Notes under the pieces: generated by a model
What the model was told of the DNA's origin: nothing
Databases searched by the model: none
What the model saw: the letters and a program-made list of their open reading frames with translations, nothing else
Source of the DNA: Aquitalea palustris
Lineage (GTDB): Bacteria; Pseudomonadota; Gammaproteobacteria; Burkholderiales; Chromobacteriaceae
Direction of reading: 5' to 3'
Length of the DNA: 44,298 nucleotides
Assembly: GCF_003693445.1 (NCBI RefSeq)
Contig: NZ_RFAR01000040.1
Coordinates: 1-44,298 of the forward strand
Shown here: in pieces, positions 35,190-44,298 of the stretch
How the letters are laid out: every line of letters starts with the position of its first letter
How positions within the stretch are numbered: position 1 is the first letter of the stretch
Program-made: the position numbers and the translations under genes

Positions 35190-35873
35190 TCACTCCTTTC
35201 TTGCAGCCAGAATGGCACGCGCCAGCGCCAGGTCACGCGGGTAGGTCACCTTGAAATTCTGCGCATCGCCCTCCACCAACCGGGGCTTGTGTCCATATTG
35301 CTCCACGGCGGAGGCTTCATCGGTGATATCCGCCACGGCGGCAGCGGCCAGCGCCTCGGCCAGCAGCCCGGCACGGAACATTTGCGGCGTCTGCGCCAGC
35401 CACAGCCCCTGGCGCGACACAGTGGCGCTGATGCGTCCTTCGCCATCAGCCCGCTTCACCGTATCCGGCACCGGCAAGGCCAGCAAGCCGCCTACCGGAT
35501 CGTCAGCCAAGGTGGCAATCAGCCGCTCCACCGCCGCCACCGACAGGCAACAGCGCGCCGCATCATGCACCAGCACCCAGTCCTGCTCGCTGGCCTCCAT
35601 GGCCTGCAAGCCATTGCGCACGCTTTCGGCGCGACTGGCTCCACCCACGCGCAGCACGCTGAGCTTGGGCAGATCCCATTCGAAATCATCAAACCATTCG
35701 TCACCGGGCGAGATCACCACCACCACCCGGCTGATAGCTGCCACCTGCGACAGCACCTGCAAGGTGTGCCACATCAGCGGACGATTGTTCAGTTGCAAGT
35801 ACTGTTTGGGGCTGGGGCCGCCAAAGCGGCTGCCGGAACCGGCAGCCGGCACCAGGGCAAGATAGCGGCTCAT
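35190..35873 (-). CDS. ispD: 2-C-methyl-D-erythritol 4-phosphate cytidylyltransferase
   Basis: Transfers CMP from CTP to methylerythritol 4-phosphate. 227 aa with the N-terminal nucleotide-binding motif [10 protein letters not shown] ... PKQY, VHDAARC (H103-D104) and QTPQMFR. The ATG at 35873 overlaps the dnaQ stop (ATGA, 4 nt), which defines the start; an in-frame extension lies inside dnaQ. Located directly before ispF, a common pair. Confidence 0.97.
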   Translation of the reverse strand: MSRYLALVPAAGSGSRFGGPSPKQYLQLNNRPLMWHTLQVLSQVAAISRVVVVISPGDEWFDDFEWDLPKLSVLRVGGASRAESVRNGLQAMEASEQDWVLVHDAARCCLSVAAVERLIATLADDPVGGLLALPVPDTVKRADGEGRISATVSRQGLWLAQTPQMFRAGLLAEALAAAAVADITDEASAVEQYGHKPRLVEGDAQNFKVTYPRDLALARAILAARKE

Positions 35874-36592
35874 GCGGCATCCCCTGCCGGCGGGTTCTCC
35901 AGCGTGCGCCACAGGCAACTGCCCTTGACTGCCTTGTCCAGATCGCCCAGATAGCTCTGGTGTGCGGCCAGCTCGTCCTCGCTGGCCCGGCGCACCGACA
36001 AGGGCTTGCGCTCGAACTGGATGTCGCCGGCCTGCTGGCTGCCATTGTCGACATCGATATCCATGACCAGGCTTTCCTGGCCACGGGTCATCCACAGATA
36101 GACTTCCGACAGCAGTTCGCAGTCGATCAGCGCACCGTGCAGGGTACGGTTGGAGCGGTCGATTTCAAAGCGGTCACACAAGGCATCCAGGCTGTTGCGC
36201 TTGCCGGGAAACTGGTCACGCGCCATAGCCAGGGTGTCGGTTACCTGCTCGGCCACATCCTTGATACGCGGCAGGCCCAGGCGGTCGAATTCGGCATTGA
36301 GGAATTTGACGTCAAACGGCGCGTTATGAATGATCAGCTCGGCCCCACGCATGAAGTCGGCCAGTTCGGCCGCCACTTGGGCAAAGCGCGGCTTGCCCTC
36401 CAGCGAGGCCAGTGAAATACCGTGCACCCGCTCGGCATCCGGATCGATATCACGCTCCGGGTGAATATAAACATGCAGATGCTTGCCGGTGAGCTTGCGG
36501 TTCACCATCTCCAGGCCGGCGAATTCAATGATGCGATGGCCCTGATCGGGGTCGAGGCCGGTGGTTTCAGTATCGAGAATGATCTGTCTCAT
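35870..36592 (-). CDS. dnaQ: DNA polymerase III epsilon subunit (3'-5' proofreading exonuclease)
   Basis: 240-aa DEDDh exonuclease proofreading for the replicative polymerase. Catalytic residues D7 and E9 in LDTETTGLD, an Asp in IIHNAPFDVKFLN, and His/Asp in LHGALIDCELL; these are followed by a short C-terminal tail for binding the alpha subunit. The ATG at 36592 fits the family start (MRQIILDTETTG); the ribosome binding site is weak. Downstream of rnhA by 61 bp and overlapping ispD. Confidence 0.97.
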   Translation of the reverse strand: MRQIILDTETTGLDPDQGHRIIEFAGLEMVNRKLTGKHLHVYIHPERDIDPDAERVHGISLASLEGKPRFAQVAAELADFMRGAELIIHNAPFDVKFLNAEFDRLGLPRIKDVAEQVTDTLAMARDQFPGKRNSLDALCDRFEIDRSNRTLHGALIDCELLSEVYLWMTRGQESLVMDIDVDNGSQQAGDIQFERKPLSVRRASEDELAAHQSYLGDLDKAVKGSCLWRTLENPPAGDAA

Positions 36593-36653
36593 GCTGCTGC
36601 TTTCGGACGGACCGGCCTGCGCCGGTCGCAATCAATAAATCTGTCAGGGGGAT

Positions 36654-37097
36654 TTACAGCGTGTCGACGCCACGGTTGGCCAGCTGGTCGGCGCGTTCGT
36701 TGAATTCATGGCCGGCGTGGCCCTTGACCCAGCGCCACTCGACATGGGTATGGCGGTTGCGTTCGGCATCCAGCGCCTGCCACAAGTCGGCATTCTTGAC
36801 CGGTTCCTTGGCGGCGGTTTTCCAGCCACGGGCCTTCCAGCCGTGGATCCACTCGGAAATGCCTTTCTGCACATATTGCGAGTCGGTGTAGACCACCACA
36901 CTGCAAGGCCGGTTCAATGCCTCCAGCGCACGAATCACCGCCAGCAGCTCCATGCGGTTATTGGTGGTGCCGCGCTCGCCACCAAACAATTCCTTTTCCT
37001 TGCCCTTGAAACGCAGCAGCGCACCCCAGCCACCAGGCCCCGGATTGCCCTTGCAGGCACCATCGGTATAAATCTCAACGCGATCTTCAGTTGTCAT
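36654..37097 (-). CDS. rnhA: Ribonuclease HI
   Basis: Degrades the RNA strand of RNA-DNA hybrids. 147 aa with the complete catalytic set D12 (YTDGACKGN), E50 (NNRMEL), D72 (YTDSQYV) and D137 (NERADQLA), plus the catalytic-loop His in KGHAGH and the basic [11 protein letters not shown] handle. Its start overlaps the yafS stop by 4 nt (37094-37097). Confidence 0.98.
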   Translation of the reverse strand: MTTEDRVEIYTDGACKGNPGPGGWGALLRFKGKEKELFGGERGTTNNRMELLAVIRALEALNRPCSVVVYTDSQYVQKGISEWIHGWKARGWKTAAKEPVKNADLWQALDAERNRHTHVEWRWVKGHAGHEFNERADQLANRGVDTL

Positions 37098-37903
37098 GTT
37101 TCTCTGTCAGTTCCGCCCCGTCCTGCCGACCGGGCATGGTCATTCTTGGCGGTCTCCCGCTCTCCGGCCGGGGTGGCAGCTTGCTTGTGCGTGGGGTGAC
37201 GCTCGTTGCCGCCAGCCACCACCAGCCCCTGTGCCGCCTTGGCGGCTTTCCACTTGGGGGTAATCAGCCGCATGCCGCGCTGGCGCTTGATGGCTTCAAT
37301 GCCATATACACCGGCGGCCAGCGGCCACCATTTATCACCCGCCCGCTCCAGGAAGCCAAAGCGCTCGAGCCAGTCGTGCTGCGAAACGGGAGGCGCATAA
37401 GCCATGAAACAGCCAGCGACCGGCTCCAGATCCAGCAGCTTCAGCCAGTCGCGAATGCGGATCAGCGGGAAAAAATTGCCACGCCACGGCGTGTCTGCCC
37501 GCCCTTGTATCAGGCGGCGCACCCCCCACAAGGACACCGGATTGAAACCGGTCATCAGCAGACGCCCTTCCGGCACCAGCACTCTTTCCACCTCGCGCAG
37601 TACCTGATGCGGCTCGGTGGTAAAATCCAGCAAATGCGGCATGACCAGCAGGTCGAGGCTGCGCGATTCAAAAGGCAGCTGGGCCGGCTGACAGATGATC
37701 TGTGCCGCCTCACCGCTTTCTGCCGCCCGGCATTGCCAGGGAATGCGGTTGGCAGCCAGCAAGTCCACCTCTGGCAAGCCCATCTGCACCGCATGAAAAC
37801 CGAAAATATCGGCAACAGCCCGATCGAAAAACGCCTGTTCGCACTCCAGCAGGTAATGTCCCAGTTCGGTCGTGGCCAGCCACGTGGAAAACGCTTGCAT
37901 CAT
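37094..37903 (-). CDS. yafS: SAM-dependent methyltransferase-like protein YafS
   Basis: 269-aa protein aligning with E. coli YafS, which sits at the same place between gloB and rnhA. Shared region [19 protein letters not shown]...[31 protein letters not shown] is the motif II-III part of a class I methyltransferase. The glycine-rich SAM motif I is not recognisable ([11 protein letters not shown] at that place), so enzyme activity is open. The C-terminal tail is rich in basic residues, Ala and Gly. Its ATG lies only 20 bp from the divergent gloB start. Confidence 0.85.
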   Translation of the reverse strand: MMQAFSTWLATTELGHYLLECEQAFFDRAVADIFGFHAVQMGLPEVDLLAANRIPWQCRAAESGEAAQIICQPAQLPFESRSLDLLVMPHLLDFTTEPHQVLREVERVLVPEGRLLMTGFNPVSLWGVRRLIQGRADTPWRGNFFPLIRIRDWLKLLDLEPVAGCFMAYAPPVSQHDWLERFGFLERAGDKWWPLAAGVYGIEAIKRQRGMRLITPKWKAAKAAQGLVVAGGNERHPTHKQAATPAGERETAKNDHARSAGRGGTDRET

Positions 37904-37923
37904 TGAAGGAGTCCGATCCGACC

Positions 37924-38682
37924 ATGTTTACCATTACCCCCGTTCGGGCATTTGCCGACAATTATATCTGGGTTTTGCAGCAGGGCACCGGCGCACTTGC
38001 AGTTGATCCGGGCGACGCGGCACCACTGATCACCTTTCTGGAGCACGGTGGTCTGGCGCTGCAGGGCATTTTGATCACCCATAACCATGCCGACCACTGT
38101 GGCGGGCTGGCCGAGCTGTTGCAGCGCTGGCCACAGGCCAAGGTTTACGGCCCGGCTGGCATCAGCGGCGTGAATCAGCCCGTTGCGGAAGGCGAACAGG
38201 TCGACTGGCAGGGCTACCAATTCGAGGTATTGGCGCTGCCGGGCCACACACTGGACCACCTGGCTTACTACGGCCATGGCCAGCTATTCTGCGGCGACAC
38301 CCTGTTTGGCGCCGGCTGTGGCCGGCTGTTTGAAGGCAGCCCGGCCCAGATGCTGGCCTCGCTGGACAAGCTGGCCGCCCTGCCAGATACCACCCGGTTT
38401 TATCCGGCACACGAATACACCTTGTCCAACCTCAAGTTTGCGCTGGCGGTAGAGCCGGACAATGATGAAATACAGCTGCGCCAGCTGCTGGACCAAAAGC
38501 AGATCGCCATGGGCTTGCCCACGCTGCCAACCGAGCTGGGACTGGAGAAAACCACCAACCCCTTCATGCGCTGCAGCAAACCGGCAGTGCAACAACAGGC
38601 CAGCCGGCAGGCCGGACATGCGCTGCAAGACCGCCTGCAAGTGTTCACAGTGTTGCGCGAATGGAAAAACAACTTCCGCTGA
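37924..38682 (+). CDS. gloB: Hydroxyacylglutathione hydrolase (glyoxalase II)
   Basis: Hydrolyses S-lactoylglutathione to D-lactate and glutathione in methylglyoxal detoxification. 252 aa. Metallo-beta-lactamase site T-H53-N-H55-A-D57-H58, further ligands in PGHTLDH, FCGDTLF and PAHEYT, and a C-terminal glutathione-binding helical domain ending NPFMRC. The ATG at 37924 fits the family start MFTITPVRAF; the nearest AAGGAG is 12 nt upstream. Divergent from yafS, with mltD downstream. Confidence 0.97.
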   Translation: MFTITPVRAFADNYIWVLQQGTGALAVDPGDAAPLITFLEHGGLALQGILITHNHADHCGGLAELLQRWPQAKVYGPAGISGVNQPVAEGEQVDWQGYQFEVLALPGHTLDHLAYYGHGQLFCGDTLFGAGCGRLFEGSPAQMLASLDKLAALPDTTRFYPAHEYTLSNLKFALAVEPDNDEIQLRQLLDQKQIAMGLPTLPTELGLEKTTNPFMRCSKPAVQQQASRQAGHALQDRLQVFTVLREWKNNFR

Positions 38683-38692
38683 CATGCATTCC

Positions 38693-38732
38693 GGGTAGAT
38701 CATTCTTGCCAAAAGGCTGGCTACCCTTCTTT
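38693..38732 (+). terminator. Probable terminator of gloB
   Basis: GGGTAG (38693-38698) pairs with CTACCC (38721-38726) around an inner GCC-AAAA-GGC stem and is followed by TTCTTTATT. Confidence 0.65.
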
Positions 38733-38787
38733 ATTAAACATATCGACTCATTCAAGCAAAGCTCATGAAATGATTTGCCTTTTTCGA

Positions 38788-38816
38788 TTGACACACCCTT
38801 TTGGGGTGTTTAGCAT
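38788..38816 (+). promoter_or_regulatory. mltD promoter with inverted repeat in the spacer
   Basis: TTGACA (38788-38793), 17 nt, TAGCAT (38811-38816), 31 nt before the mltD ATG. The spacer holds the inverted repeat ACACCC-TTTTG-GGGTGT (38793-38809), which may be an operator or chance. Confidence 0.62.
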
Positions 38817-38846
38817 CGGCCGAGATCAGAATTCCGGGCTGGCCAA

Positions 38847-40802
38847 ATGAAAAGAATTACACCATTGGCACTTTCGTTGTCATTTGCATTTTCCGTTTCA
38901 TCCTTGGCACATGCCGATTCAGGGCCATTCCGGCAATCAGTCGGTGTCGACGAAGCCCAGGCCGCCGGCCTGGACATGATGCTGCTGAACTCCAGCCTGC
39001 TACGCAATGGCGATAACGTCTGGGAACGAGCACGCGAAGGTTTCCAGCTGACCGAAGTCAACGCCGACATCGTCCGCAAGCAGGAACGCCTCTACAGCAG
39101 CAAGCCCGAATACTTCAAACGCATGCTGGACCGCAGCCACAAATACCTGTTTCACATCATGAATGAAGTGGAACGTCGTGGCATGCCGACCGAAATCGCC
39201 TTCCTGCCCATTGTGGAAAGCGCCTTTGTCCCCACCGCCAACTCACCGGTAGGTGCAGCGGGTCTGTGGCAGTTCATGCCGGCCACCGGCCGTCATTACG
39301 GCCTGGAACAAACCTGGTGGTACGATGGCCGCCGCGATGTGATGGAAGCCACCCGCGCCGCGCTGGATTATCTGCAGAATCTGTATGCCCAGTTTGGCGA
39401 CTGGAACCTGGCCCTGGCCGCCTACAACTGGGGCGAGGGCAATCTGGCACGCGCCATTGCCCGCGCCCAGGCCGCAGGTCTTGAACCGACCTACGAAAAC
39501 ATCAAGATGCCGAATGAAACGCGCAATTACGCTCCCAAGCTGATTGCCGTGCGCAACATTCTCAGCCAGCCGGAAAAATTCGGCGTCAAGCTGGACAAAT
39601 TCCCCAACAAGCCTTACTTCATCGCGGTGTCCACCGGTCGTCACATGGACATCGACGTAGCCGCCAAGATGGCGGGTATTTCTGTTGCCGAATTCAAGGA
39701 ACTGAACCCCGCCTTCAATCTGCCGGTATATGCCCACAAGCCCGGCCGGCAAATGCTGATTCCGCTGTCCAAGGCTGACAAGTTCGATTACAACCTGTCG
39801 CACTGGAACAAACCCCTGCTCAGCTGGCAGGTTTATACACCGTCGGCTGATGAAAATGTCGCCAGCGTGGCCGAGCGCTATGGCATGAGCACCGCCGAGC
39901 TGCAAAACGTCAACAAGGTAGGTTCGCGTAATCTGGCGGCAGGCCGCCCGGTACTGGTTGCCTTGCGTGGCAAGGGTGATGGTGCCAGCCCGCTGGATGC
40001 CGGTGATGGCAACCTGGGTGATGGCAGCAGCCTGATCGCCGCGGCCCCGGCAGCCGTGGCAAGCTCGCCGGTCGTTGCCAGCAGGGTAGAGATTCAAACT
40101 GTTGCCAGTGTCGCCCCTGCCAGCATTGCCAAACCCTTGCCTGTCAGCAATACGCTAGCCGCAGCGCCGGCTAGCGTGGCCACGTCGCCTGTTACCAACA
40201 CGGTTGCCGCGGTTGAGCCGACCATCATTGCCGACAGCACTCCGGCAAAACCACTCGTGAGCGCAGCGCCTGCCGCAATGGCCAAGCCGGTATTGCTGGC
40301 CAAGGCGGAAGCACCCAACCTGCCTTCCAGCACCACACCGCCGCCCAAGCCGCTGGAGGCCCGCCTGGCCAGCGTCAACCCCGCAGCTAGCCAGCACACC
40401 GTCGCCAATGGCGATACCCTGTTCAATATTGCCCGCCGCTACAATGTCAGCGTGGCCGACCTGAAAGCCTTCAACAACCTGACGGATAACACCGTCAAGC
40501 TGGGTCAGGTCATCAAGGTCAAGGGCAATCCGCTGGCTGCCAATACCATGCTGGCTGAAGCCGTCCCCGCACCCAGCGCGCAAAGCGCGCAAGATGAGGC
40601 TCTGGTCAAGGTCAGCAGCAGCATCGCCCCGGCTAGCGGAGCGGTACCGGCCGAATACGTGGTACAGCGCGGCGATACGGTTTACAGCATTGCCCGCCGC
40701 TTTGGCGTCAATCACGCTGACATCCAGCGCTGGAACGATGCCAACCAGCTGACCCGTCTGCAACCTGGTCAGCGCGTGCGCATCGAGACCCAGGGCCTGT
40801 AA
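38847..40802 (+). CDS. mltD: Membrane-bound lytic murein transglycosylase D-like, LysM protein
   Basis: Exported peptidoglycan-cleaving enzyme, 651 aa. Signal peptide to about residue 23 (SSLAHA). Goose-lysozyme-like catalytic domain at about 100-230 with catalytic Glu124 in LPIVESAFVP, then SPVGAAGLWQFMPATG and LAAYNWGEGN. A degenerate LysM lies at about 330-375, then an Ala/Pro/Ser/Val-rich linker of about 135 residues. Two good LysM modules follow at about 515-558 and 602-651 (GDTLFNIARRYNVS and GDTVYSIARRFGVN). No lipobox, unlike E. coli MltD. Product is 1,6-anhydromuropeptides, by family knowledge. Next to gloB as in E. coli. Confidence 0.94.
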   Translation: MKRITPLALSLSFAFSVSSLAHADSGPFRQSVGVDEAQAAGLDMMLLNSSLLRNGDNVWERAREGFQLTEVNADIVRKQERLYSSKPEYFKRMLDRSHKYLFHIMNEVERRGMPTEIAFLPIVESAFVPTANSPVGAAGLWQFMPATGRHYGLEQTWWYDGRRDVMEATRAALDYLQNLYAQFGDWNLALAAYNWGEGNLARAIARAQAAGLEPTYENIKMPNETRNYAPKLIAVRNILSQPEKFGVKLDKFPNKPYFIAVSTGRHMDIDVAAKMAGISVAEFKELNPAFNLPVYAHKPGRQMLIPLSKADKFDYNLSHWNKPLLSWQVYTPSADENVASVAERYGMSTAELQNVNKVGSRNLAAGRPVLVALRGKGDGASPLDAGDGNLGDGSSLIAAAPAAVASSPVVASRVEIQTVASVAPASIAKPLPVSNTLAAAPASVATSPVTNTVAAVEPTIIADSTPAKPLVSAAPAAMAKPVLLAKAEAPNLPSSTTPPPKPLEARLASVNPAASQHTVANGDTLFNIARRYNVSVADLKAFNNLTDNTVKLGQVIKVKGNPLAANTMLAEAVPAPSAQSAQDEALVKVSSSIAPASGAVPAEYVVQRGDTVYSIARRFGVNHADIQRWNDANQLTRLQPGQRVRIETQGL

Positions 40803-40820
40803 TTCACCGGGTCCTGCCAA

Positions 40821-40848
40821 TAAAAAACCCGCTTACGCGGGTTTTTTA
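40821..40848. terminator. Bidirectional terminator between mltD and dtd
   Basis: AAAAAACCCGC-TTAC-GCGGGTTTTTT, an 11-bp stem (40822-40847) with A and T runs at both sides, between the ends of two convergent genes. Confidence 0.93.
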
Positions 40849-40875
40849 TTGCCTGCCATCAGAGCACTGCCGCGC

Positions 40876-41328
40876 TTACTCGGGGTCGCGGCTGTCCAGC
40901 AAAATGGTCACCGGCCCGTCATTGACCAGGGCTACTTGCATATCGGCACCAAACACGCCGGTAGGCACCGCACGGCCAATCGCCTGACTCAGACTGGCAA
41001 CAAACTGCTCGAAAACGGGCCGGGAAATATCACCACGCGCCGCCCGGCTATAGGAAGGCCGATTACCCTTGCGCGTGGAGGCAAACAGGGTGAACTGGCT
41101 GACCGCCAACACCTCTCCCCCATGTTCCAGCAGGGAAAGATTCATCACTCCGGCGGCATCATTGAAAATACGCAACTGACTGATCTTGCGTACCAGCCAG
41201 TCGATATCCTGCTGGCCATCCACCTCCTCGATTCCCACCAGCAACAGCAGGCCGCTACCAATCTGGCCGCACACCTCACCTGCCACGGTCACGCTTGCTG
41301 CACTCACCCGTTGAACTACGACCCGCAT
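40876..41328 (-). CDS. dtd: D-aminoacyl-tRNA deacylase
   Basis: Removes D-amino acids and mischarged glycine from tRNA. 150 aa from the ATG at 41328 (AGGAG about 8 nt upstream). The start [15 protein letters not shown], the catalytic SQFTLFA (77-83) and the C-terminal [11 protein letters not shown] are the DTD hallmarks, including the Gly-Pro motif that rejects L-aminoacyl substrates. Convergent with mltD and divergent from the PhzF-family gene. Confidence 0.97.
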   Translation of the reverse strand: MRVVVQRVSAASVTVAGEVCGQIGSGLLLLVGIEEVDGQQDIDWLVRKISQLRIFNDAAGVMNLSLLEHGGEVLAVSQFTLFASTRKGNRPSYSRAARGDISRPVFEQFVASLSQAIGRAVPTGVFGADMQVALVNDGPVTILLDSRDPE

Positions 41329-41379
41329 GCCCACATCTCCTAGAATCTGACCTGCCATTCTACCTGCTGGGAGCGCGTG

Positions 41380-42219
41380 ATGAATATTCTGAAGATTGCC
41401 GCCTTTTCCGATGGCGAGCGCGGGGGCAACCCGGCCGGCGTAGTCATCCAGCCCAGCCTGCCCAGTGACAGCGAAATGCAAGGCATTGCCGCCGAGCTGG
41501 GCTTCTCGGAAACCGTATTTGCCATGCCACAAGGCCAGGGCTGGCAGGTGCGCTATTTCTCACCGGAAGCAGAAGTCCCGTTTTGCGGCCATGCCACCAT
41601 TGCCCTGGGTGCCGCGCTGGCCATGCACTACGGTAATGGGGATTTTCCCCTGCAACTGAATCAGGCCAGCATCAGCGTCAGTGGCCACTACCAGGCAGGC
41701 CAGCTCAGCGCCGCCCTGCAATCACCACCGACACACAGCAAGCCGGCACCGGCAGCATTGCTGCAAGAGGTGCTCGCCTTGTTCGGACTGAACCCCGCCC
41801 AGCTCTCCCCAACGCTACCACCCGCCCTGATTCATGCCGGTGCCGACCACCTGTTGCTAGCCGTACAAGAGCGCGCCACCCTGTCTGCCATGCGCTATTC
41901 ACTGGAAGCAGGACGCGACTTGATGCGCCGTGCCGGACTCACCACCATCCTGCTGCTGTGGGCAGAAAACCGGCAACGCTTTCACAGCCGCAATGCCTTT
42001 GCTGGTGGCGGTGTCTATGAAGATCCGGCTACCGGTGCAGCCACGGCAGCGCTAGCCGGTTATCTGCGCGATATTGGCTGGGAGCATGGCGGCCATATCG
42101 AGGTGATACAAGGTGAGGACATGGGCCAGCGCTCTTGCTTGTATGCCACGATTCCGGCTGAAAAAGGCAGTTCCATTCGCGTATCTGGCAGCGCCAGACT
42201 CATGGAGCCGGCGCACTGA
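41380..42219 (+). CDS. PhzF-family isomerase-like protein
   Basis: 279-aa protein of the PhzF/YddE family (diaminopimelate epimerase-like fold, two similar halves). Catalytic Glu44 in GFSETVFA, and [10 protein letters not shown] and [16 protein letters not shown] phosphate-binding-like loops. ATG at 41380 has GGGAG 6 nt upstream; the GTG just before is too near. Family members isomerise phenazine precursors or act on unknown substrates; no phenazine genes are nearby, so the substrate is unknown. Followed by yaaA after 51 bp. Confidence 0.92.
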   Translation: MNILKIAAFSDGERGGNPAGVVIQPSLPSDSEMQGIAAELGFSETVFAMPQGQGWQVRYFSPEAEVPFCGHATIALGAALAMHYGNGDFPLQLNQASISVSGHYQAGQLSAALQSPPTHSKPAPAALLQEVLALFGLNPAQLSPTLPPALIHAGADHLLLAVQERATLSAMRYSLEAGRDLMRRAGLTTILLLWAENRQRFHSRNAFAGGGVYEDPATGAATAALAGYLRDIGWEHGGHIEVIQGEDMGQRSCLYATIPAEKGSSIRVSGSARLMEPAH

Positions 42220-42270
42220 GCCACCGACTCCGCTACAATCCCACCCTACTCCGCTGCAAGGATTCGCCTC

Positions 42271-43044
42271 ATGTTGATGGTACTCTCCCCGGCCAAAACG
42301 CTGGACTACACCACGCCACCGCACACCACGCGCTATAGTCAGCCGGATTTTCTGGCCGACAGCCAGCAACTGATTACGGTATTGCGCGAAAAAAGCCCGG
42401 CCGATATTGCCCGCCTGATGAGCATCAGCGATGCACTGGCCACCCTGAATGTGGGCCGCTATCACGACTGGGCGCCCGACTTCACGCCGGCCAATGCCAA
42501 GCAAGCCGTACTGGCCTTCATGGGTGATGTTTACGAGGGACTGGATGCTGCCAGCCTGAACGAAGCGCAGCTGGACTACCTGCAAAACCATCTGCGCATC
42601 CTGTCCGGGCTATATGGCCTGCTGCGCCCGCTGGACCTGATGCAAGCCTACCGGCTGGAAATGGGCACGAAGCTGGCCAATCCACGCGGAGCCAATCTGT
42701 ATGCCTTCTGGGGTGAGCGGATTACCGCAGCGCTGAATCAGCTGCTGGATGCAGAAGATAACCCGGTACTGGTCAACCTGGCTTCAGACGAATATTTCAA
42801 ATCGGTCAAACCGGCCCAATTGCATGGCCGACTGATCACGCCGGTATTCCAGGACTTCAAGAACGGCCAGTACAAGATCATCAGCTTCTACGCCAAACAG
42901 GCACGTGGCCTGATGGCGCGCTGGGCCGCCCTGCATGCGGTAGACACGCCGGAAGCACTGCAGGACTTCAATCTGGGCGGCTACCGGTTTGACACCAGCG
43001 AGTCAGACAGCCAGCGTTGGGTATTCCGCCGCCAGCTTGCCTGA
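42271..43044 (+). CDS. yaaA: Peroxide stress protein YaaA
   Basis: 257-aa protein of the YaaA/DUF328 family. Typical start [11 protein letters not shown], then [46 protein letters not shown] and the C-terminal [15 protein letters not shown]. In E. coli YaaA is OxyR-controlled and lowers free iron and oxidative DNA damage under peroxide. AAGGA lies 8 nt before the ATG. Probably cotranscribed with the PhzF-family gene. Confidence 0.95.
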   Translation: MLMVLSPAKTLDYTTPPHTTRYSQPDFLADSQQLITVLREKSPADIARLMSISDALATLNVGRYHDWAPDFTPANAKQAVLAFMGDVYEGLDAASLNEAQLDYLQNHLRILSGLYGLLRPLDLMQAYRLEMGTKLANPRGANLYAFWGERITAALNQLLDAEDNPVLVNLASDEYFKSVKPAQLHGRLITPVFQDFKNGQYKIISFYAKQARGLMARWAALHAVDTPEALQDFNLGGYRFDTSESDSQRWVFRRQLA

Positions 43045-43068
43045 AAACCGCCCGGCCAGCACTGGATT

Positions 43069-44064
43069 TCAGCTCCCCACCTTGTTGGCCAGCGCCAGCC
43101 CCTGCTCGAATGCCGTGGCGTTGGCCAGCGTGGTTTCCGCGATATTATCCAGCGCCTCCCGGGTGAGAAAACCCTGGTGTGCTGTGACCAACACATTGGG
43201 GAAGGTCAGCAGGCGCGCCAGCTGGTCATCCTGCAGGCCGACTTCAGAGTGGTTTTCAAAAAACACGCCCTCCTCCATCTCGTAAACATCCAGCCCTACC
43301 CCGGCCAGCCGGCCATCTTTCAGGGCAGCAATCAAGGCCGTCGTTTCCACCAGTGCCCCACGACTGGTATTGATCAGCACCGCACCGCTTTTCATGCCGG
43401 CCAGCGCATCGGCATTGATCATGTGCTGGGTTTGCGGCGTCAGCGGCAAATGCAGGCTGACCACATCACACTCCTGCAGCAATTGCGTCATCGACACATA
43501 TTCAAAACCAAGTTGCTGGTCCAGACCGGTCTGGGGATAGACATCGAAGGCCAGCACCCGCATGCCAAAGCCCTTGGCAATGGCAATGGTGGCCTGCCCG
43601 ATGCGACCAGTCCCCACCACACCGATCGTCTTGCGGTACAGGTCGAAACCCACCAGTCCATCCAGCGAGAAATCCATTTCGCGCACCCGCACATAGGACT
43701 TGTGAATCCGCCGCACCACGGCCAATAGCAGGGCAAAGGCATGCTCGGCCACCGCATGCGGTGAATAGGCCGGCACCCGGGTCACCACGATGCCGTGCTG
43801 CTGACAGGCCGCCAGATCCACGCCATTAAAGCCGGCACAGCGCAAGGTGATCAAACGCACGCCACGCTGCGCCAGACGGGCAATCACTTCGGCATCCAGC
43901 CTGTCGTTGACAAAGGGGCAGACCGCATCAACGTCATGCACCAGCTCCAGCGTGTCCTGATTGAGCCGGGGCTCGAAGTAGCTCAAATGATGGCCGAACT
44001 GCTGGTTGGCAAGATCCAGGCTTTGACGGTCGTAATTTTTGGTATCGAAAACAGCGATGCGCAT
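43069..44064 (-). CDS. ldhA: D-lactate dehydrogenase, fermentative type
   Basis: NADH-dependent reduction of pyruvate to D-lactate. 331 aa, aligning with E. coli LdhA throughout (AVFDTKNYD, LRCAGFN, VPAYSPHAVAEHA). NAD-binding GTGRIG at 151-156; catalytic triad R235 (NTSRGAL), E264 and H296 (TAHQGFL), numbered exactly as in E. coli. A TATACT about 35 nt upstream (44102-44097) could be a -10; no clear -35. Downstream of the tRNA-fMet terminator, so transcribed separately. Confidence 0.95.
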   Translation of the reverse strand: MRIAVFDTKNYDRQSLDLANQQFGHHLSYFEPRLNQDTLELVHDVDAVCPFVNDRLDAEVIARLAQRGVRLITLRCAGFNGVDLAACQQHGIVVTRVPAYSPHAVAEHAFALLLAVVRRIHKSYVRVREMDFSLDGLVGFDLYRKTIGVVGTGRIGQATIAIAKGFGMRVLAFDVYPQTGLDQQLGFEYVSMTQLLQECDVVSLHLPLTPQTQHMINADALAGMKSGAVLINTSRGALVETTALIAALKDGRLAGVGLDVYEMEEGVFFENHSEVGLQDDQLARLLTFPNVLVTAHQGFLTREALDNIAETTLANATAFEQGLALANKVGS

Positions 44065-44186
44065 GGTGCTTGTCGCCTGAAAGTGGGAGGGCTTTCAGTA
44101 TAGCGCGGGCAGAGCGCGGCCCCGAGGCCTGAAATACCGCAAGACAGCTGCCAGACACTGCTAGGAAATAGCTGGCGCAACAATGC

Positions 44187-44222
44187 AAAAACCCCGTCAA
44201 GCATGGCTTGATCGAGGTTTTT
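44187..44222 (-). terminator. Terminator downstream of tRNA-Met
   Basis: Minus strand: AAAACCTCGATCAAGC / GCTTGACGGGGTTTTT, an imperfect stem with ATG-type loop ending in five T, about 30 nt after the tRNA 3' end. Confidence 0.75.
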
Positions 44223-44249
44223 ACTACCGTGCAGCAAGCTGCAGGGAAT

Positions 44250-44298
<49 letters not shown>

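Overview
This 44.3 kb window reads as a chromosomal segment of a betaproteobacterium of the order Neisseriales, most likely family Chromobacteriaceae (Chromobacterium, Aquitalea or Vogesella type). The assignment is inferred from moderately high GC, the protein sequences and gene order. No search was run. It is gene-dense, about 44 protein genes with mostly short gaps. There is no prophage, insertion sequence, CRISPR array or integration site. Both ends cut through tRNA genes on the minus strand: tRNA-Gly(GCC) at the left and an initiator-type tRNA-Met(CAT) at the right.

Left part (1-9.7 kb): DUF4124 protein, uvrC and pgsA form a minus-strand run leading into tRNA-Gly. guaB diverges from it behind a near-consensus promoter. 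Next come an AraC/GyrI regulator with a separate GyrI-like paralogue, an alpha/beta hydrolase, an HDOD protein and an M32 carboxypeptidase. Middle (9.7-19 kb): an NTF2-like protein overlaps tail-to-tail with an unrecognised protein built from an internal duplication. Then come ribD, nrdR and glyA, the last with candidate MetR boxes, and an unrecognised 369-aa protein. A 746-bp gene-free stretch follows, in which I see a strong candidate small RNA gene: consensus promoter, two anti-Shine-Dalgarno motifs and an intrinsic terminator. yfcF with a SnoaL-like gene, and ilvD, close the section.

Transport block (19-33.9 kb): lgt; a three-gene PhnD/PhnC/PhnE-type oxyanion importer with a fused double permease; an amino-acid importer with a binding protein and two permeases but no ATPase; a class II cyclic-nucleotide phosphodiesterase-like MBL protein; a solitary periplasmic binding protein; copper chaperone plus copA behind a CsoR-like operator; and corA, ppx and phoU.

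Right part (33.9-44.3 kb): mostly housekeeping. rpiA, then the compact cluster yafS-rnhA-dnaQ-ispD-ispF, divergent from gloB and mltD; the order mltD-gloB-yafS-rnhA/dnaQ is also that of Escherichia coli. After these come dtd, a PhzF-family protein, yaaA and a fermentative-type D-lactate dehydrogenase. The most unusual item is the candidate small RNA at about 15.47-15.56 kb. Other points worth checking are the unrecognised proteins at 10.1-10.8 kb and 14.2-15.3 kb, the paired GyrI-like proteins, and the promoters with operators in their spacers.
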